The notes beneath the pieces are model-generated. The model had not been told where the DNA came from, searched no databases, and saw only the letters and a program-made list of their open reading frames with translations. A program made the translations under genes and the position numbers. Positions 1 to 8,177 of a stretch of 50,334 nucleotides of DNA are shown here, in pieces. Each line of letters starts with the position of its first letter. The stretch's first letter is position 1. The DNA is from Acidimicrobiaceae bacterium (lineage in GTDB: Bacteria > Actinomycetota > Acidimicrobiia > Acidimicrobiales > RAAP-2): positions 30,573 to 80,906 of the forward strand of contig PLZW01000022.1 of the NCBI GenBank assembly GCA_003153575.1, read 5' to 3'.

Positions 1-1
1 C

Positions 2-277
2 AAGGGCACCGGCAACATGGAACTCCGACTCGACCGTCGCCTGGCCGAGCGTCGGCTGTACCCGTCGATCGACGTCAACGCCAGCTCGACCCGGCACGAG
101 GAGCTCCTCTTCGACCGCTCGCAGCTCCAGCAGGTCTGGAAGCTCCGTCGGGTGCTCAACGCCCTGGCCAACGAAGGCAGTGCCGCCGCCGGTCTCGAGC
201 TCCTGATGGACAAGATCCGCACCACCAAGAGCAACGACGAGTTCCTGGCCGAGATCGCCAAGGGCCCGGCCACCTGA
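2..277 (+). CDS. rho: Transcription termination factor Rho, C-terminal end (partial)
   Basis: The open frame enters from the left edge and encodes the last 91 residues of Rho, the hexameric RNA-dependent ATPase that ends untranslated transcripts. The fragment shows the conserved C-terminal sequence of the RecA-like motor: [23 protein letters not shown], and a helical tail with [10 protein letters not shown]. The start and the RNA-binding domain lie outside the window. It is followed by rpmE and prfA, an order common in actinobacteria. The internal ATG at 17 is not a start. Identification is firm; nothing can be said about the upstream part. Confidence 0.95.
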   Translation, partial: KGTGNMELRLDRRLAERRLYPSIDVNASSTRHEELLFDRSQLQQVWKLRRVLNALANEGSAAAGLELLMDKIRTTKSNDEFLAEIAKGPAT

Positions 278-301
278 CCCCCGGCATCCCATCGGAACGC
301 A

Positions 302-320
302 CCCGCCGGTCGACGGCGGG
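302..320 (+). terminator. Hairpin after rho, possible terminator
   Basis: A perfect 7-bp stem (CCCGCCG/CGGCGGG) with a 5-nt loop begins 25 nt after the rho stop. There is no T-run. GC stems lacking a U-tract are common 3' ends in actinobacteria, but termination is inferred only from shape and position. Confidence 0.4.
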
Positions 321-331
321 ATCGGAACCGG

Positions 332-337
332 TACACT
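332..337 (+). promoter_or_regulatory. -10 element of rpmE
   Basis: TACACT lies about 60 nt before the rpmE start and predicts a leader of roughly 50 nt. That leader ends in the Shine-Dalgarno AGGAGA at 385-390. No zinc-repressor (Zur) box was recognised in the leader. Confidence 0.45.
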
Positions 338-395
338 CTGTCCTCTGCAATCGGGCGTCTCCCCGCACACGGGTGCGCCACTCCAGGAGATTCCC

Positions 396-632
396 ATGAA
401 GACCGACATCCATCCCGACTACACCGAGACTTCGGTGCGCTGCTCCTGCGGGAACACCTTCACCACGCGCTCGACCAAGCCCGAGATCACCCTCGAGCTC
501 TGCAACGAGTGCCATCCCTTCTTCACCGGCAAGCAGAAGCTGGTGGACTCCGGCGGCCGTGTCGAGCGCTTCCAGCGTCGCTACGCCACCGGCGGCCGCA
601 AGAAGAAGCCGGCCGCCCCCTCTGCGGGCTGA
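396..632 (+). CDS. rpmE: 50S ribosomal protein L31 (zinc-type)
   Basis: This 78-residue protein of the large ribosomal subunit is the C+ (zinc-binding) form: C16, C18, C36 and C39 form the CxC...CxxC site. The start MKTDIHPDY and the central [13 protein letters not shown] are typical of the family. The C-terminal tail is basic ([13 protein letters not shown]). The ATG at 396 follows a good Shine-Dalgarno (AGGAGA, 5 nt gap). It sits between rho and prfA, the usual actinobacterial position. Zinc-type L31 genes are sometimes paired with a zinc-free copy under Zur control; no such copy is visible here. Confidence 0.97.
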   Translation: MKTDIHPDYTETSVRCSCGNTFTTRSTKPEITLELCNECHPFFTGKQKLVDSGGRVERFQRRYATGGRKKKPAAPSAG

Positions 633-719
633 GGCCGCAGCGGGTCGTCGGCACGTCGCCGTCCGCCCGACCAGTCCATTCCCGCCCACGCCGGTTCCGG
701 TGTGATCGACGGGTGACGC

Positions 720-725
720 TACCCT
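720..725 (+). promoter_or_regulatory. -10 element for leaderless prfA transcript
   Basis: TACCCT ends 7 nt before the GTG start of prfA and no Shine-Dalgarno is present. Standard spacing puts transcription start at about 732, on the start codon. This is an inference from spacing shared by many genes in the window. Confidence 0.5.
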
Positions 726-732
726 TCCCCAC

Positions 733-1809
733 GTGCTCAACGACCGCCTGAGGGAACGCCTCGTCGATCTCGAGCGGGAGTACGAGTCGGTGCTGGCCGA
801 GCTCAACGACCCCGATCTCTCGTCGGACCCCAACCGCCTGCGCCAGGTGTCGCGTCGCCACCGCGAGCTCGAAGAGGTCGTCGCCTGCTTCCGTCGGCTC
901 GAGTCGTCGTTCGCCGACCTCGAGGCGGCCCGGGAGATGGTCGCCGACTCGGCCGGGGCCGAGCGGGACCTCGCCCAGGCCGAGGTGACCGGGGCCGAAG
1001 GGGAGATAGCGCGGCTCGAGGAGGAGCTCCGCCTCCTCCTCGTCCCCCGCGACCCCAACGCCGGCCGCAGCGTGATCCTGGAGATCCGGGGGGCCGAGGG
1101 CGGCGAGGAGGCCAACCTCTTCGCCAAGGACCTCTTCGACATGTACACCCACTACGCGGCGTCCAAGGGCTGGAAGGTCGACGTCCTTTCGTCCAGTCCC
1201 TCCGAGCGCGACGGCCTCAACGAGGTCACGTTCGTGGTCAAGGGGGAGGATGCCTGGCAACGGCTCGAGCATGAGGGCGGACCCCACCGGGTGCAGCGGG
1301 TGCCGGTCACCGAGTCCCAGGGTCGGATCCACACCTCCTCCGCCGCGGTGGCTGTGCTGCCCGAAGCCGAGGAGGTCGACGTCGACATCGACCCGGGCGA
1401 CCTGAAGATCGACGTCTACCGGTCGACCGGCCCCGGTGGGCAGTCGGTCAACACCACCGACTCCGCCGTGCGGATCACCCATCTGCCCACCGGCATCGTG
1501 GTGGCCATGCAGGATGAGAAGAGCCAGATCCAGAACCGGGCCAAAGCCATGATCGTGCTGCGTTCCCGCCTGCTGAAGGCCGAGCAGGATCGCCAAGCCG
1601 CAGAACTGTCCCAGCAGCGTCGCAGCCAGGTGGGTGGTGGCGGCCGCTCCGAAAAGATCCGGACCTATAACTACAAGGAGAACCGGGTCACCGACCACCG
1701 GATCAAGCTGACCCTCCACAAGTTGGACCGGATCCTGATGGGCGACCTCGACGAGCTGACCGGGGCGCTCATGGCCGACAAACGCTATCGCCAGCTGGAC
1801 GAGGGTTGA
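733..1809 (+). CDS. prfA: Peptide chain release factor 1
   Basis: RF1 recognises UAA and UAG stop codons in the ribosomal A site and triggers release of the finished peptide. The 358-residue protein has the coiled N-terminal domain, the stop-codon-reading tripeptide P191-V192-T193 (the PxT motif that separates RF1 from RF2), and the catalytic GGQ at 235-237 within [14 protein letters not shown]. Its length is normal. The GTG start at 733 gives the expected N-terminus (MLNDRL..LEREYE) and appears leaderless. The next gene, prmC, methylates this GGQ glutamine in known systems, and the two reading frames overlap by 4 nt. Confidence 0.97.
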   Translation: MLNDRLRERLVDLEREYESVLAELNDPDLSSDPNRLRQVSRRHRELEEVVACFRRLESSFADLEAAREMVADSAGAERDLAQAEVTGAEGEIARLEEELRLLLVPRDPNAGRSVILEIRGAEGGEEANLFAKDLFDMYTHYAASKGWKVDVLSSSPSERDGLNEVTFVVKGEDAWQRLEHEGGPHRVQRVPVTESQGRIHTSSAAVAVLPEAEEVDVDIDPGDLKIDVYRSTGPGGQSVNTTDSAVRITHLPTGIVVAMQDEKSQIQNRAKAMIVLRSRLLKAEQDRQAAELSQQRRSQVGGGGRSEKIRTYNYKENRVTDHRIKLTLHKLDRILMGDLDELTGALMADKRYRQLDEG

Positions 1810-2699
1810 GGCCGGTGGTCCTGGTGTCCGAACGCGTCGATCTGGTGGCCGAGGTGTCCGACCGGGTCGGGTCGGCCCGGGAGGCGGGATGGATCGTCGA
1901 CCACGCCATGGCGGCGTCGCCAGTGGACGACGCGGCGGCCCGTGTGCTGGCGCTGTCGTTGGCCGACCGGCGCGCGGCCGGCGAGCCGCTGCAGTACGTG
2001 TTCGGCACCTGGGCCTTCCGCCACCTCGAGCTGGCCGTCGACCGGCGCGTCCTCATTCCGCGGCCCGAGACCGAGCAGGTGGTGGAGGTGGCGCTACGTG
2101 AGCTGGCCGCCATGGCTCCGGCCCGGGACCCCAACGAGGGTCCGATGATCTGCGTCGACCTGGGCACCGGCTCAGGCGCCATCGCCCTGGCCCTCGCCAC
2201 CGAGGGCACCGCGGGCGGTCTCACCCTCGACGTGTGGGCCACCGACGCGTCACCCGACGCCCTCGACGTGGCCCGGTACAACCGTGACGGGTTGGCCACG
2301 ACCGACCCCGTGGCCGCGGAGCGGGTGCACATGGCCGAAGGCTCGTGGTTCGACGCGCTCCCCGGCCACCTGGCCCGGAAGATCGACCTGGTCGTCGCCA
2401 ACCCGCCCTACGTGACCGACGATGAGTATGCCCACCTGGATCCGACGGTCCGGGACTGGGAGCCGCGGTCGGCCCTGGTCGCCGCCCGGGGGCGGGGCGG
2501 CGTGGCCGGCATGGCCGACATCGAGGCGGTGGTGGCCGGGGCGGGTGCCTGGCTGCGACGATCGGGGGCACTGGTCGTCGAGCTGGCCCCGGCCCAGGCC
2601 TACGCGGCGGTCGATGCCGCCCGCCGGGCCGGATTCGCCGAGGTGGGGACGGCCAGCGACCTGGCCGGGCGGCTGCGCATGCTGGTGGCCCGACGATGA
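1806..2699 (+). CDS. prmC: Release factor glutamine methyltransferase
   Basis: PrmC (HemK) transfers a methyl group from S-adenosylmethionine to the GGQ glutamine of release factors. The protein has 297 residues. Visible motifs are the SAM-binding glycine loop D118-LGTGSG, the substrate-binding N199-PPY tetrad, and RPETE, which precedes the methyltransferase core. The N-terminal region matches the helical release-factor-binding domain. I use the TTG at 1806, which overlaps the prfA stop (TTGA); GTG at 1815 is possible. The prfA overlap indicates translational coupling with its substrate gene. The 3' end overlaps tsaC by ATGA. Confidence 0.93.
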   Translation: MRPVVLVSERVDLVAEVSDRVGSAREAGWIVDHAMAASPVDDAAARVLALSLADRRAAGEPLQYVFGTWAFRHLELAVDRRVLIPRPETEQVVEVALRELAAMAPARDPNEGPMICVDLGTGSGAIALALATEGTAGGLTLDVWATDASPDALDVARYNRDGLATTDPVAAERVHMAEGSWFDALPGHLARKIDLVVANPPYVTDDEYAHLDPTVRDWEPRSALVAARGRGGVAGMADIEAVVAGAGAWLRRSGALVVELAPAQAYAAVDAARRAGFAEVGTASDLAGRLRMLVARR

Positions 2700-3412
2700 C
2701 CCGGGTGTTGGTGGCGTCCGAGGCGGGCGCGGTGCGCGAGGCTGCCGCCGCGCTGGCTGACGGCGCCGTGGTGGCGGTGCCGACCGACACCGTGTACGGC
2801 CTTGCCGTCGACCCCACCCAGCCCGAGGCGATCGAGCGGCTGTTCGCACTGAAGGGCCGGCCGGCCGAGGTGCCGCTGCCGATCGTGGTGGCCGGGAACG
2901 AGCAGGTGGCGATGGTGGCCGGGGCGCTCGAGGTGGCCGCCATGGGCCTGGCCGAGCGGTACTGGCCGGGTCCGCTGACCCTGGTCGTCCCCCGTCGGCC
3001 GACGTTCACGGTCGACCTCGGCGGCCCGGTGGCGGTCCGACGGACCGTCGGGGTGCGCCGACCCGACCACGCCGTGCTCGTCGCCCTGTGTGAACTGCTC
3101 GGCCCGTTGGCCGTGACCAGTGCCAATCTGCACAGGGCACCGCCGGCCACCACCCCCGCCGAGGTGTTGCGGGTGTTCGCCGGATCCGACGAGCCGGCGG
3201 TCGTACTCGACGGCGGCGCGTGCGACGGACTGCCCTCCACGGTGGTCGAGTGCCGCGGACCTGCCTCGCGCTGCCTTCGTGAGGGTGCGTTGTCATGGTC
3301 GGAGATCCACGGGGACGAGTCCGTCACCGGGGAGCGTCCGGGGGCCGCCGGGCGCCCCGGGGTTGACGGTGCCGGTCCCGGCGGGGGACACTTGTGGGAT
3401 GCAGCACGTTGA
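2696..3412 (+). CDS. tsaC: L-threonylcarbamoyladenylate synthase (TsaC/Sua5/YrdC family)
   Basis: This enzyme makes threonylcarbamoyl-AMP from threonine, bicarbonate and ATP for the t6A modification at tRNA position 37. The YrdC fold is recognised by VPTDTVYGLAVD near residue 30, K53-GRP in the nucleotide-binding loop, YWPGPLTLV, and SAN before the C-terminus. At 238 residues it is slightly longer than TsaC and lacks the extra domain of Sua5. Its ATG overlaps the prmC stop (ATGA), so it closes the translation block. The last codons overlap the leader of the leuB operon (3399-3449), and that operon's promoter lies inside this coding end. Confidence 0.93.
   Translation: MTRVLVASEAGAVREAAAALADGAVVAVPTDTVYGLAVDPTQPEAIERLFALKGRPAEVPLPIVVAGNEQVAMVAGALEVAAMGLAERYWPGPLTLVVPRRPTFTVDLGGPVAVRRTVGVRRPDHAVLVALCELLGPLAVTSANLHRAPPATTPAEVLRVFAGSDEPAVVLDGGACDGLPSTVVECRGPASRCLREGALSWSEIHGDESVTGERPGAAGRPGVDGAGPGGGHLWDAAR
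3363..3392 (+). promoter_or_regulatory. Promoter of the leuB-ilvE-cimA operon
   Basis: TTGACG (3363-3368) and GACACT (3387-3392) are separated by 18 nt, inside the 3' end of tsaC. Normal spacing puts +1 at 3399, exactly the A of the leader peptide ATG. The leader peptide mRNA would therefore be leaderless. The -35 is one of the best TTGACA matches in the window. Inferred, not proven. Confidence 0.55.
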
Positions 3413-3449
3413 GCCGTCCCCACGCGTCACCGTAAGCATTATCGACTAG
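3399..3449 (+). CDS. Putative branched-chain leader peptide (16 aa) for attenuation
   Basis: A 16-codon frame, MQHVEPSPRVTVSIID, lies between tsaC and leuB, overlaps the tsaC end by 14 nt and starts at the predicted transcription start. It holds three valines and two isoleucines, clustered as V-T-V-S-I-I just before the stop. Several use codons that are rare in this genome (GTT, GTA, ATT). A terminator with a T-tract lies 32 nt downstream, and the operon it precedes makes Ile, Val and Leu precursors. This is the layout of a ribosome-mediated attenuator. The peptide itself would have no other role. No long Val/Ile run is present, so this remains inference. Confidence 0.5.
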   Translation: MQHVEPSPRVTVSIID

Positions 3450-3480
3450 GCACATACCACTCCCGGTGTGTGCCCCCTGA

Positions 3481-3504
3481 CCGTCCACCTGGTGGGCGGT
3501 TTTT
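3481..3504 (+). terminator. Intrinsic terminator in the leuB leader (attenuator)
   Basis: Bases 3481-3488 pair with 3492-3499 in an 8-bp GC-rich stem with one wobble pair and a 3-nt loop, followed directly by five T residues (3500-3504). An upstream hairpin, GGCACA...TGTGCC (3449-3474), begins on the leader peptide stop codon and could act as the pause structure. I could not find a convincing antiterminator by eye. Confidence 0.65.
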
Positions 3505-3585
3505 CAATTGCCGCCCGGGTGCGCCGGGCGGACCCGACCAGGTGGCGCTCGACCAGATGCAACACCGAGGGATCCCTCCTCCGGA

Positions 3586-3649
3586 CAGATCCCGAACAGG
3601 CAGACTCCGAGAAGACAGACTCCGAGCAGATACAGACTCCGAGCAGATG
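3586..3649 (+). repeat. Four imperfect 15-17 nt tandem repeats in the leuB 5' leader
   Basis: Copies start at 3586 (degenerate), 3601, 3616 and 3633, with the core CAGACTCCGAGCAGAT. The last copy ends 14 nt before the leuB start, and the sequence is more AT-rich and less coding-like than its surroundings. It may arise from slippage, form an RNA-binding array, or modulate ribosome access. No function is known to me. Confidence 0.6.
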
Positions 3650-3663
3650 AGGACAGCGGACAA

Positions 3664-4683
3664 GTGAGCAGCTACAAGGTTGGCGTGATCGGCGGCGACG
3701 GCATCGGACCCGAGGTGACGGCCCAGGCCCTCAAGGTGGTGGGCGCCGCGGGCGTGACGCTCGATACCACCGACTACGACCTGGGCGCCGACCGTTACAT
3801 CCGCACCGGCGAGGTGCTGCCCGACAGCGTCCTCGAGGAGCTCCGCGGCTACGACGCCATCCTGATGGGGGCCATCGGCGCCCCGGTGGGCTCTACCGTC
3901 GTGCCCCCGGGCACCCTGGAGCGGGGGATGCTCCTGCGCCTGCGGTTCGCCCTCGATCTCTACATCAATCTGCGGCCCTTCACCGGCGTCCCCGGGGCAC
4001 CGCGACCGGACTGCGACTTCGTCGTGATCCGGGAGAACACCGAGGGCACCTACGCCGGCGAGGGCGGCTTCCTCCGCAAGGGCACGCCGTTCGAGGTGGC
4101 TACCCAGGGATCGGTCAACACCCGCCATGGCGTCGAGCGGTGCGCCCGCTTCGCCTTTGCTCTGGCCGCCACCCGCGAGCGGCGGCACCTCACCCTGGTC
4201 CACAAGACCAACGTGCTGACCTTTGCCGGCGACCTGTGGCAGCGCACGGTCGATGAGGTGGCTCCCGACTACCCGGGCGTCACCCGTGACTACAACCACG
4301 TGGATGCCACCTGCATCTACCTGGTCGAGGACCCCACCCGCTACGACGTGATCGTCACCGACAACCTGTTCGGCGACATCATCACCGACCTGGCCGGCGC
4401 GGTGGCCGGCGGCATCGGGTATGCCGCCTCGGCCAACCTCAACCCCGACCGTACCGGTCCCTCGATGTTCGAGCCCGTACACGGGGCGGCCAATGACATC
4501 GCCGGGACCGGCAAGGCAAACCCGGCCGCCGCCATCCGGTCCGCCGCACTCATGCTGGACTTCCTCGGCGAGGAGAAGGCCGCCGCCGCCGTGACCGCCG
4601 CCGTGACGGACTTCATCCACTCCACCCCCGAACCCACGCTCTCGACCGCCGAGATCGGTGACGCCATCGCAGAAAGGCTCTGA
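3664..4683 (+). CDS. leuB: 3-isopropylmalate dehydrogenase
   Basis: LeuB oxidises and decarboxylates 3-isopropylmalate to 2-oxoisocaproate for leucine. In organisms with CimA the same enzyme usually handles 3-methylmalate for isoleucine. The protein has 339 residues. It shows the NAD-dependent beta-decarboxylating fold: GDGIGPEV at the N-terminus, [42 protein letters not shown] and [15 protein letters not shown]. The sequence closely follows the actinobacterial LeuB type. I choose GTG at 3664 ([11 protein letters not shown]) with GAGGA upstream; a longer frame back to 3508 would translate the repeats and is rejected. It is first in an operon with ilvE (3 nt gap) and cimA. Confidence 0.94.
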   Translation: MSSYKVGVIGGDGIGPEVTAQALKVVGAAGVTLDTTDYDLGADRYIRTGEVLPDSVLEELRGYDAILMGAIGAPVGSTVVPPGTLERGMLLRLRFALDLYINLRPFTGVPGAPRPDCDFVVIRENTEGTYAGEGGFLRKGTPFEVATQGSVNTRHGVERCARFAFALAATRERRHLTLVHKTNVLTFAGDLWQRTVDEVAPDYPGVTRDYNHVDATCIYLVEDPTRYDVIVTDNLFGDIITDLAGAVAGGIGYAASANLNPDRTGPSMFEPVHGAANDIAGTGKANPAAAIRSAALMLDFLGEEKAAAAVTAAVTDFIHSTPEPTLSTAEIGDAIAERL

Positions 4684-4686
4684 GAC

Positions 4687-5616
4687 ATGCCCATCACCCC
4701 CACCGAGAAGATTTGGATGGACGGCAAGCTCGTCGACTGGGCCGATGCCACCGTGCACGTCCTCACCCACACCATGCACTACGGCTCCGGCGTCTTCGAG
4801 GGCATCCGGGCCTACCCGACCGACCGCGGCGTGGCCATCTTCCGCCTCCGCGACCATATCGAGCGCCTCTTCGTCTCGGCCGCCGTGTTCATGATCGACG
4901 TCCCCTTCAGCGTGGACGACGTGATCGAGGCCACCCGTGAGGTGGTCCGGGTCAACGGCATGGGCGACGGCTGCTACATCCGGCCGCTCGTCTACCTCGG
5001 CTACGGCGAGATGGGCCTCAATCCCATCCCGTGCCCGGTCAACGTCTCGGTGGCCTGCTGGCCCTGGGGCACCTACCTCGGCGACGAGGGGGTGGCCAAC
5101 GGGGTCTCGATGAAGGTCTCCTCGTGGAGGCGCCACGACCCCAATGCCGTCCCGACCGCGGCCAAGGGCACCGGCATGTACGTGAACTCGTCGCTGGCCA
5201 AGGTCGAGGCCATCAAGGCCGGCTACGACGAGGCCATCCTGCTCGCCCCCGACGGCAACGTCAGCGAGTGCACGGGCGAGAACATCTTCATCGTCCGCGA
5301 TGGCAGGCTCCTGACCCCGCCCAGCTCCGACTCGGGGGCCCTCGAGGGGATCACCCAGAAGTCCGTCGAGCGGATCGCCCGCGACCTGGGCCTCGAGGTC
5401 CACTACCAGCAGCTCATCCGGACGGACCTCTACACGGCCGACGAGGCCTTCCTGACCGGCACCGCCGCCGAGGTGGTGCCGATCCGGGCCGTCGACGACC
5501 GCACCGTCGGGGCGGGCAAGCCGGGCCCGATCACCCAGAAGATCCAGCAGACCTACTTCGCCGCCGTGCGCGGCGAGGTCGATCAGTACAAGGACTGGTT
5601 GGACTATGTCGAGTGA
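4687..5616 (+). CDS. ilvE: Branched-chain amino acid aminotransferase
   Basis: This PLP enzyme (fold type IV, 309 residues) carries out the last transamination to leucine, isoleucine and valine with glutamate. MHYGSGVFEGIRAY is the N-terminal signature. K160 in PTAAKGTGMY aligns with the catalytic lysine that binds PLP. The phosphate-binding region reads SECTGENIF. TGTAAEVVPIR near the C-terminus is also typical. The ATG at 4687 is 3 nt after leuB. The end overlaps cimA by 11 nt, so all three genes should be co-transcribed and partly coupled. Confidence 0.95.
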   Translation: MPITPTEKIWMDGKLVDWADATVHVLTHTMHYGSGVFEGIRAYPTDRGVAIFRLRDHIERLFVSAAVFMIDVPFSVDDVIEATREVVRVNGMGDGCYIRPLVYLGYGEMGLNPIPCPVNVSVACWPWGTYLGDEGVANGVSMKVSSWRRHDPNAVPTAAKGTGMYVNSSLAKVEAIKAGYDEAILLAPDGNVSECTGENIFIVRDGRLLTPPSSDSGALEGITQKSVERIARDLGLEVHYQQLIRTDLYTADEAFLTGTAAEVVPIRAVDDRTVGAGKPGPITQKIQQTYFAAVRGEVDQYKDWLDYVE

Positions 5617-7393
5617 CGGCCCGACCCTCAACGACGACTCGTACGCGGCGGCCAAGGCGGGTGGCGGACACACCCACGGCCACACCCACAGTCACGGCGG
5701 GGGCCCGGCCCACTCCCACCCGCTGACCGCGGGCCAGGAGGCCCACGCCCGGGGGCGTCGGTCCGCGGACCCCGACCACGACCACCAGGCGACCCGGGGC
5801 GGCCACGACTTCGACCTACCCGACCTGCCCGACGCAGTGGACGTCTTCGACACCACCTTGCGCGACGGCTCGCAGCAGGAGGGCCTGTCGCTGACGGTGG
5901 ACGACAAACTCCGGGTGGCCGAACAGCTCGACCACCTCGGCGTGACCTTCATCGAGGGCGGCTGGCCCGGCGCCAATCCCAAGGACGTCGAGTTCTTCGC
6001 CCGCGCCCCGAAGGAGCTGGACCTCACCCGGGCCACGCTGGTGGCTTTCGGATCCACCCGGCGCGCTGGCGTACGGGCCGAGGACGACGAGACCCTCCGC
6101 CATCTCGTGGAGGCGCAGACCCCGGCTGTCTGCATCGTCGCCAAGTCGTCGGAGATGCATGTGGTCGACGCCCTGCGCACGACCCTCGACGAGGCGATCG
6201 CCATGGTGGCCGATTCGGTGGCCTTCCTGCGGGCCAACGACCTGCGGGTCTTCCTCGACGCCGAGCACTTCTTCGACGGCTACCGGGCCAATCCGGAGTT
6301 CACCATGCGGATCCTCCAGGCCGCAGAAGAAGCGGGGGCCGAGACCCTGGTCCTGTGCGACACCAACGGGGGCACCCTGCCCTACGAAGTCGAACGGATC
6401 GTCACCACCGTGCTGGACCGGTTCGAAACCCAGGTCGGGGTGCACTTCCACAACGACAGCGGCTGCGCCGTGGCCAACTCCCTGGCCGGTGTGTCGGTGG
6501 GGGCCACCCACGTGCAGGGCTGCGTGAACGGCTACGGCGAGCGGGCGGGCAATGCCGACCTGGCCGCCGTGGTGCCGGACCTGTCGCTGAAGCTGCGGGT
6601 ATCGACCATCCCGGCCGACCGGCTGCCCCTGCTCACCCCGGTGGCCCACCACATCTCCGAATTGGTCAACATCGCCCCCAACCCCCAGCAGCCCTTCGTG
6701 GGCGCATCGGTCTTCGCCCACAAGGCGGGGCTCCACACCTCGGCCATCGCCCGACGGTCGGACGCCTACGAGCACGTCCCGCCCGCGTCCGTCGGCAACG
6801 GCACCCGCTTCGTGGTGTCGGAGATGGCCGGCCGTTCGACGCTGGTGATGAAGGCCGAGGAACTGGGCCTCGAGCTCGACTCCGACGCCATGACGTCGGT
6901 GCTCGACTCCCTGAAGCGCCTCGAGTACGAGGGCTACCACTTCGAGGTGGCCGACGGCTCCCTCGAGCTGCTGCTCCGCGACTCGACCGGATGGCGCCAG
7001 CCCTTCTTCGAGCTGGAGTCCTACCGGGTCATCGCCGACCAGGGGGAGGATCTCTCCACCGAGGCCACGGTCAAGCTCCGGGTCGACGGCGAGCGGGTGG
7101 TGGCCACGGCAGAGGGCAACGGCCCGGTCAACGCCCTCGACGGCGCGCTGCGGGCCGCCATCGGTGAGAGCTATCCGGCGCTCGTCGGGGTCCACCTGGT
7201 CGACTACCGGGTGCGGGTCCTCGACTCGGCCAAGGGCACCGGCTCGGTGACCAGGGTTCTCATCGACTCGACGGACGGTGACCGGACGTGGACGACCATC
7301 GGGGTATCCGAGAACATCATCGCCGCCTCGTGGCAGGCCCTGTCCGACTCGGTGGTCTACGGTCTGCTCCACGCCGTGGGGAGCGGTGCCTGA
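5606..7393 (+). CDS. cimA: (R)-citramalate synthase with His-rich N-terminal extension
   Basis: CimA condenses pyruvate and acetyl-CoA to citramalate, giving a threonine-independent route to 2-oxobutyrate and isoleucine. The HMGL-like TIM barrel starts at DTTLRDGSQQEG (D82 onwards). It continues with EGGWPGANPKD, HFHNDSGCAVANS, the metal-binding HxH and GCVNGYGERAGN, and ends in a LeuA-type regulatory domain (about residues 440-590). The 595-residue length exceeds the usual 520-540 because of about 75 extra N-terminal residues rich in histidine (HTHGHTHSH, DPDHDHQ), unlike normal CimA. The extension is in frame with no later start of equal quality, but a start near residue 75 cannot be excluded. 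The ATG at 5606 lies inside the ilvE end. Confidence 0.9.
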   Translation: MSSDGPTLNDDSYAAAKAGGGHTHGHTHSHGGGPAHSHPLTAGQEAHARGRRSADPDHDHQATRGGHDFDLPDLPDAVDVFDTTLRDGSQQEGLSLTVDDKLRVAEQLDHLGVTFIEGGWPGANPKDVEFFARAPKELDLTRATLVAFGSTRRAGVRAEDDETLRHLVEAQTPAVCIVAKSSEMHVVDALRTTLDEAIAMVADSVAFLRANDLRVFLDAEHFFDGYRANPEFTMRILQAAEEAGAETLVLCDTNGGTLPYEVERIVTTVLDRFETQVGVHFHNDSGCAVANSLAGVSVGATHVQGCVNGYGERAGNADLAAVVPDLSLKLRVSTIPADRLPLLTPVAHHISELVNIAPNPQQPFVGASVFAHKAGLHTSAIARRSDAYEHVPPASVGNGTRFVVSEMAGRSTLVMKAEELGLELDSDAMTSVLDSLKRLEYEGYHFEVADGSLELLLRDSTGWRQPFFELESYRVIADQGEDLSTEATVKLRVDGERVVATAEGNGPVNALDGALRAAIGESYPALVGVHLVDYRVRVLDSAKGTGSVTRVLIDSTDGDRTWTTIGVSENIIAASWQALSDSVVYGLLHAVGSGA

Positions 7394-7485
7394 ACTGGAC
7401 ATCAATGCCATGGGCGTGCCACGTTTCTCCCCCAGACCGCCTTGAACCCGACCGTACGCCGCCACCCGCGATCCAGGAGCACCCG

Positions 7486-8007
7486 GTGACCCAGCCCAGT
7501 TTCGTCCCCGTCGTCGAGGCGGATCAGGTCCGTCGTGCCTACCAACTGCATGTGCCGTCGATCTGGACGACGTCGCGGCCGTCGGAGCTCCGCGGCACCC
7601 GCCAGCCTTCGGGCACCTTCCTCGGCACTCCCGGACCCGACCAGGGGTTCGCCCTCAAACTGGCCCGGCGGTTCGAGGACCGACTGGTGCTCGGCGCGGG
7701 GGAGCGAGGCGAGGACGCCATCTCGGGCTGTACCGCCGTCGCCATGCGCCGCGCTGCAGTGTTCGGGCGGGCGCCGGTCATCCACGATCTGACACTGGCC
7801 TTCACGCTGTGGGGCTTCTGCGAGGGGGCGCCGGCCGATCTGGTGGCCGCCCGTGAGCCTCTTTTCCGGTCCGCCTCGCACCACTATCAGGTGCAGCGCA
7901 CGATCGCCGACTGCGTGCTGGAGCCGACACTGCGCCTCACGCCGGAGCAGGTGACCGAGCGACTCGCCGAGTGGCGCTCGCTGATCGAGCTGCCCGAGCG
8001 GCACTGA
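7486..8007 (+). CDS. Conserved-looking protein of unknown function (173 aa)
   Basis: I do not recognise this family. Translation from GTG 7486 gives a soluble 173-residue protein without signal peptide or membrane segment. Features are PSIWTTSRPSELRGTR near residue 25, a hydrophobic helix around LTLAFTLWGF, and a C-terminal amphipathic stretch after SASHHYQVQRTIAD. The ORF is open back to 7288, but the upstream part reads like cimA out of frame. GC at third positions supports coding. The gene stands alone between cimA and a convergent gene. Confidence 0.65.
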   Translation: MTQPSFVPVVEADQVRRAYQLHVPSIWTTSRPSELRGTRQPSGTFLGTPGPDQGFALKLARRFEDRLVLGAGERGEDAISGCTAVAMRRAAVFGRAPVIHDLTLAFTLWGFCEGAPADLVAAREPLFRSASHHYQVQRTIADCVLEPTLRLTPEQVTERLAEWRSLIELPERH

Positions 8008-8013
8008 TCGGGG

Positions 8014-8029
8014 GCCCCGACGCCGGGGC
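8014..8029 (+). terminator. Hairpin between convergent genes
   Basis: A perfect 6-bp stem (GCCCCG/CGGGGC) with loop ACGC starts 6 nt after the stop at 8007. There is no T-tract. The rest of 8030-8177 shows no other feature I can support. Confidence 0.35.
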
Positions 8030-8177
8030 GGAGGTCCACCCCGAGGACCCCGACTGATCGGACCTGCGCTGGGCCAGCGGTCGGTCCTCGCTCCGGCGGA
8101 GCGTCAGTCGGAGGCCCCGATGGAGGTGGGTGGTCTGGAGATCGTGGTGTCGGGATCGGGTCGGACGGTGGCCGGAG

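Noticed and set aside
3586-3649. CRISPR array
   Set aside because: Repeats are 15-17 nt, directly abutting and without spacers.
3399-3663. T-box riboswitch for the leuB operon
   Set aside because: No T-box sequence or specifier-loop structure; the short frame with terminator fits ribosome-mediated attenuation better.
3508-3663. N-terminal extension of LeuB from the upstream open frame
   Set aside because: It would translate the tandem repeats into Arg/Pro-rich sequence absent from LeuB proteins; GTG 3664 has a ribosome site and the expected N-terminus.
3439-5685. Long minus-strand open frame of 748 codons opposite leuB and ilvE
   Set aside because: It is a GC-bias shadow: Gly/Val/Asp-rich without any motif, and both plus-strand genes are certain.
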